From: Ardenticatenaceae bacterium
GTDB taxonomy: Bacteria > Chloroflexota > Anaerolineae > Promineifilales > Promineifilaceae
Direction of reading: 5' to 3'
Length of the DNA stretch: 64,000 bases
Assembly: GCA_020634245.1 (NCBI GenBank)
Contig: JACKCC010000015.1
Location: forward strand, 124,001-188,000
A program made the position numbers and the translations under genes. Below, one piece after another: positions 63,689-64,000 of this stretch. Position 1 is the stretch's first letter, and each line of letters begins with the position of its first letter. The notes beneath the pieces were generated by a model. It was not told the DNA's origin. It was given only the letters and a program-made list of their open reading frames with translations, and did not search any database.

Positions 63689-64000
63689 CTATGCCCGGCT
63701 ATTTGCTAACTTCTGACGAAGCCAATCCCAACCTAGCCATACGCCAAAGTACAAAAACATCTGGGCTAGACTGGCCCACAACTGCCATGCATTTATCTTT
63801 CCCTCATTAATTATTTCCCCGTTAAGAACATAATTTCCTTTCTGCCAAAGTGATTCTGTCCAAACATACACATAGCCAAACGGCGGGTTTGCCACAATCA
63901 TCGCCCATGCTGGCAGCATGTGGCGGACAATCAACGAGCCTAAAATCCAATTTAAGATGGTAAGTATTACGGCTATTATGATGAAAACTATAAAGTATTT
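63689..64000 (-). CDS. Membrane protein, 5' end cut off by the window
   Basis: The minus-strand frame is open from the stop at 63689 to the right edge, 104 codons without a clear start. Two hydrophobic stretches are visible (IVFIIIAVILTILNWILGSL near the edge and LWASLAQMFLYFGVWLGW near the end), separated by a hydrophilic loop with YVYVWTESLW. The family is not recognised. An internal TTG or ATG start near 63919-63934 would drop the first helix and is less likely. Confidence 0.6.
   Translation of the reverse strand, partial: KYFIVFIIIAVILTILNWILGSLIVRHMLPAWAMIVANPPFGYVYVWTESLWQKGNYVLNGEIINEGKINAWQLWASLAQMFLYFGVWLGWDWLRQKLANSRA

Overview
The window is bacterial, gene-dense, of medium-high GC, and has no rRNA, tRNA or CRISPR array that I can see. 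Gene content (DUF5946, DUF1905 and DUF2200 proteins, MalT-like LuxR regulators, HisKA_7TM/PAS sensors, a Qmo/Hdr-type electron-transfer operon, an aldehyde:ferredoxin oxidoreductase) and the many TTNNQQPTT-like and DYPTTRL-like intergenic repeats suggest an uncultured Chloroflexota of the Anaerolineae type, facultative or anaerobic. That assignment is inference; there is no marker gene other than polA to test it. The octamer ACGGCCGT occurs throughout, in genes and spacers, far more often than chance. Layout: 0.001-7.5 kb holds housekeeping and signalling genes (Nudix hydrolase cut by the window edge, PspC protein, an OmpR-type two-component pair, PAP2 phosphatase, methyltransferase, enoyl-CoA hydratase-like protein, acyltransferase). 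7.6-18.5 kb is rich in regulators: a hybrid histidine kinase coupled to a response regulator that carries a Cys-rich tail, a PadR/HAAS pair with a leaderless-looking promoter, a MalT-like LuxR activator, and a 7TM-PAS protein with the same Cys-rich tail. 18.6-24.6 kb is an accessory stretch of short single-domain genes on one strand (DUF4256, Imm5-like, DUF1905, DHFR-like, DUF2200, a beta-propeller-like protein) separated by related hairpins and interrupted by an intact ISH3-like insertion sequence with a 5-bp target duplication. It ends in a truncated hicB and a duplicated 3' end of polA next to the complete polA. 28.0-42.6 kb is a glycerol/dihydroxyacetone locus on the minus strand: a DhaR-like regulator, glpF, dhaK, dhaL, glpK, glpA, glpB, glpC, two small genes, and one protein joining DhaM, HPr and a full-length Enzyme I. 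Glycerol would enter through GlpF, be phosphorylated by GlpK and oxidised by GlpABC with electrons going to the membrane quinone pool. Dihydroxyacetone would be phosphorylated by DhaKL with phosphate from PEP passed through the fused DhaM-HPr-EI protein, with no need for a general PTS. 42.9-49.7 kb is the most unusual region: ArsR regulator, TusA, MvhD-like protein, two HdrA/Qmo flavoproteins, a small winged-helix protein, a QmoC-like membrane subunit, a DsrE-like protein and a 36-residue membrane protein, all on the plus strand. It resembles a membrane Qmo/Hdr complex combined with sulfur-carrier proteins, without HdrB, AprAB or DsrAB in the window. 49.7-53.8 kb carries a LysR regulator, an ArsR-HTH/periplasmic-binding-protein-like regulator and a divergent aldehyde:ferredoxin oxidoreductase. 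A decayed IS4-type element (53.9-55.2 kb) sits between that gene and what looks like its terminator. 55.4-64 kb holds a TPR protein, a DUF89/ARMT1 protein, EttA, a PIN/DUF2281 toxin-antitoxin pair, an AT-rich orphan, an unpaired HigA-type antitoxin, a Yip1-like protein, a double-GNAT protein and a membrane protein cut by the right edge.
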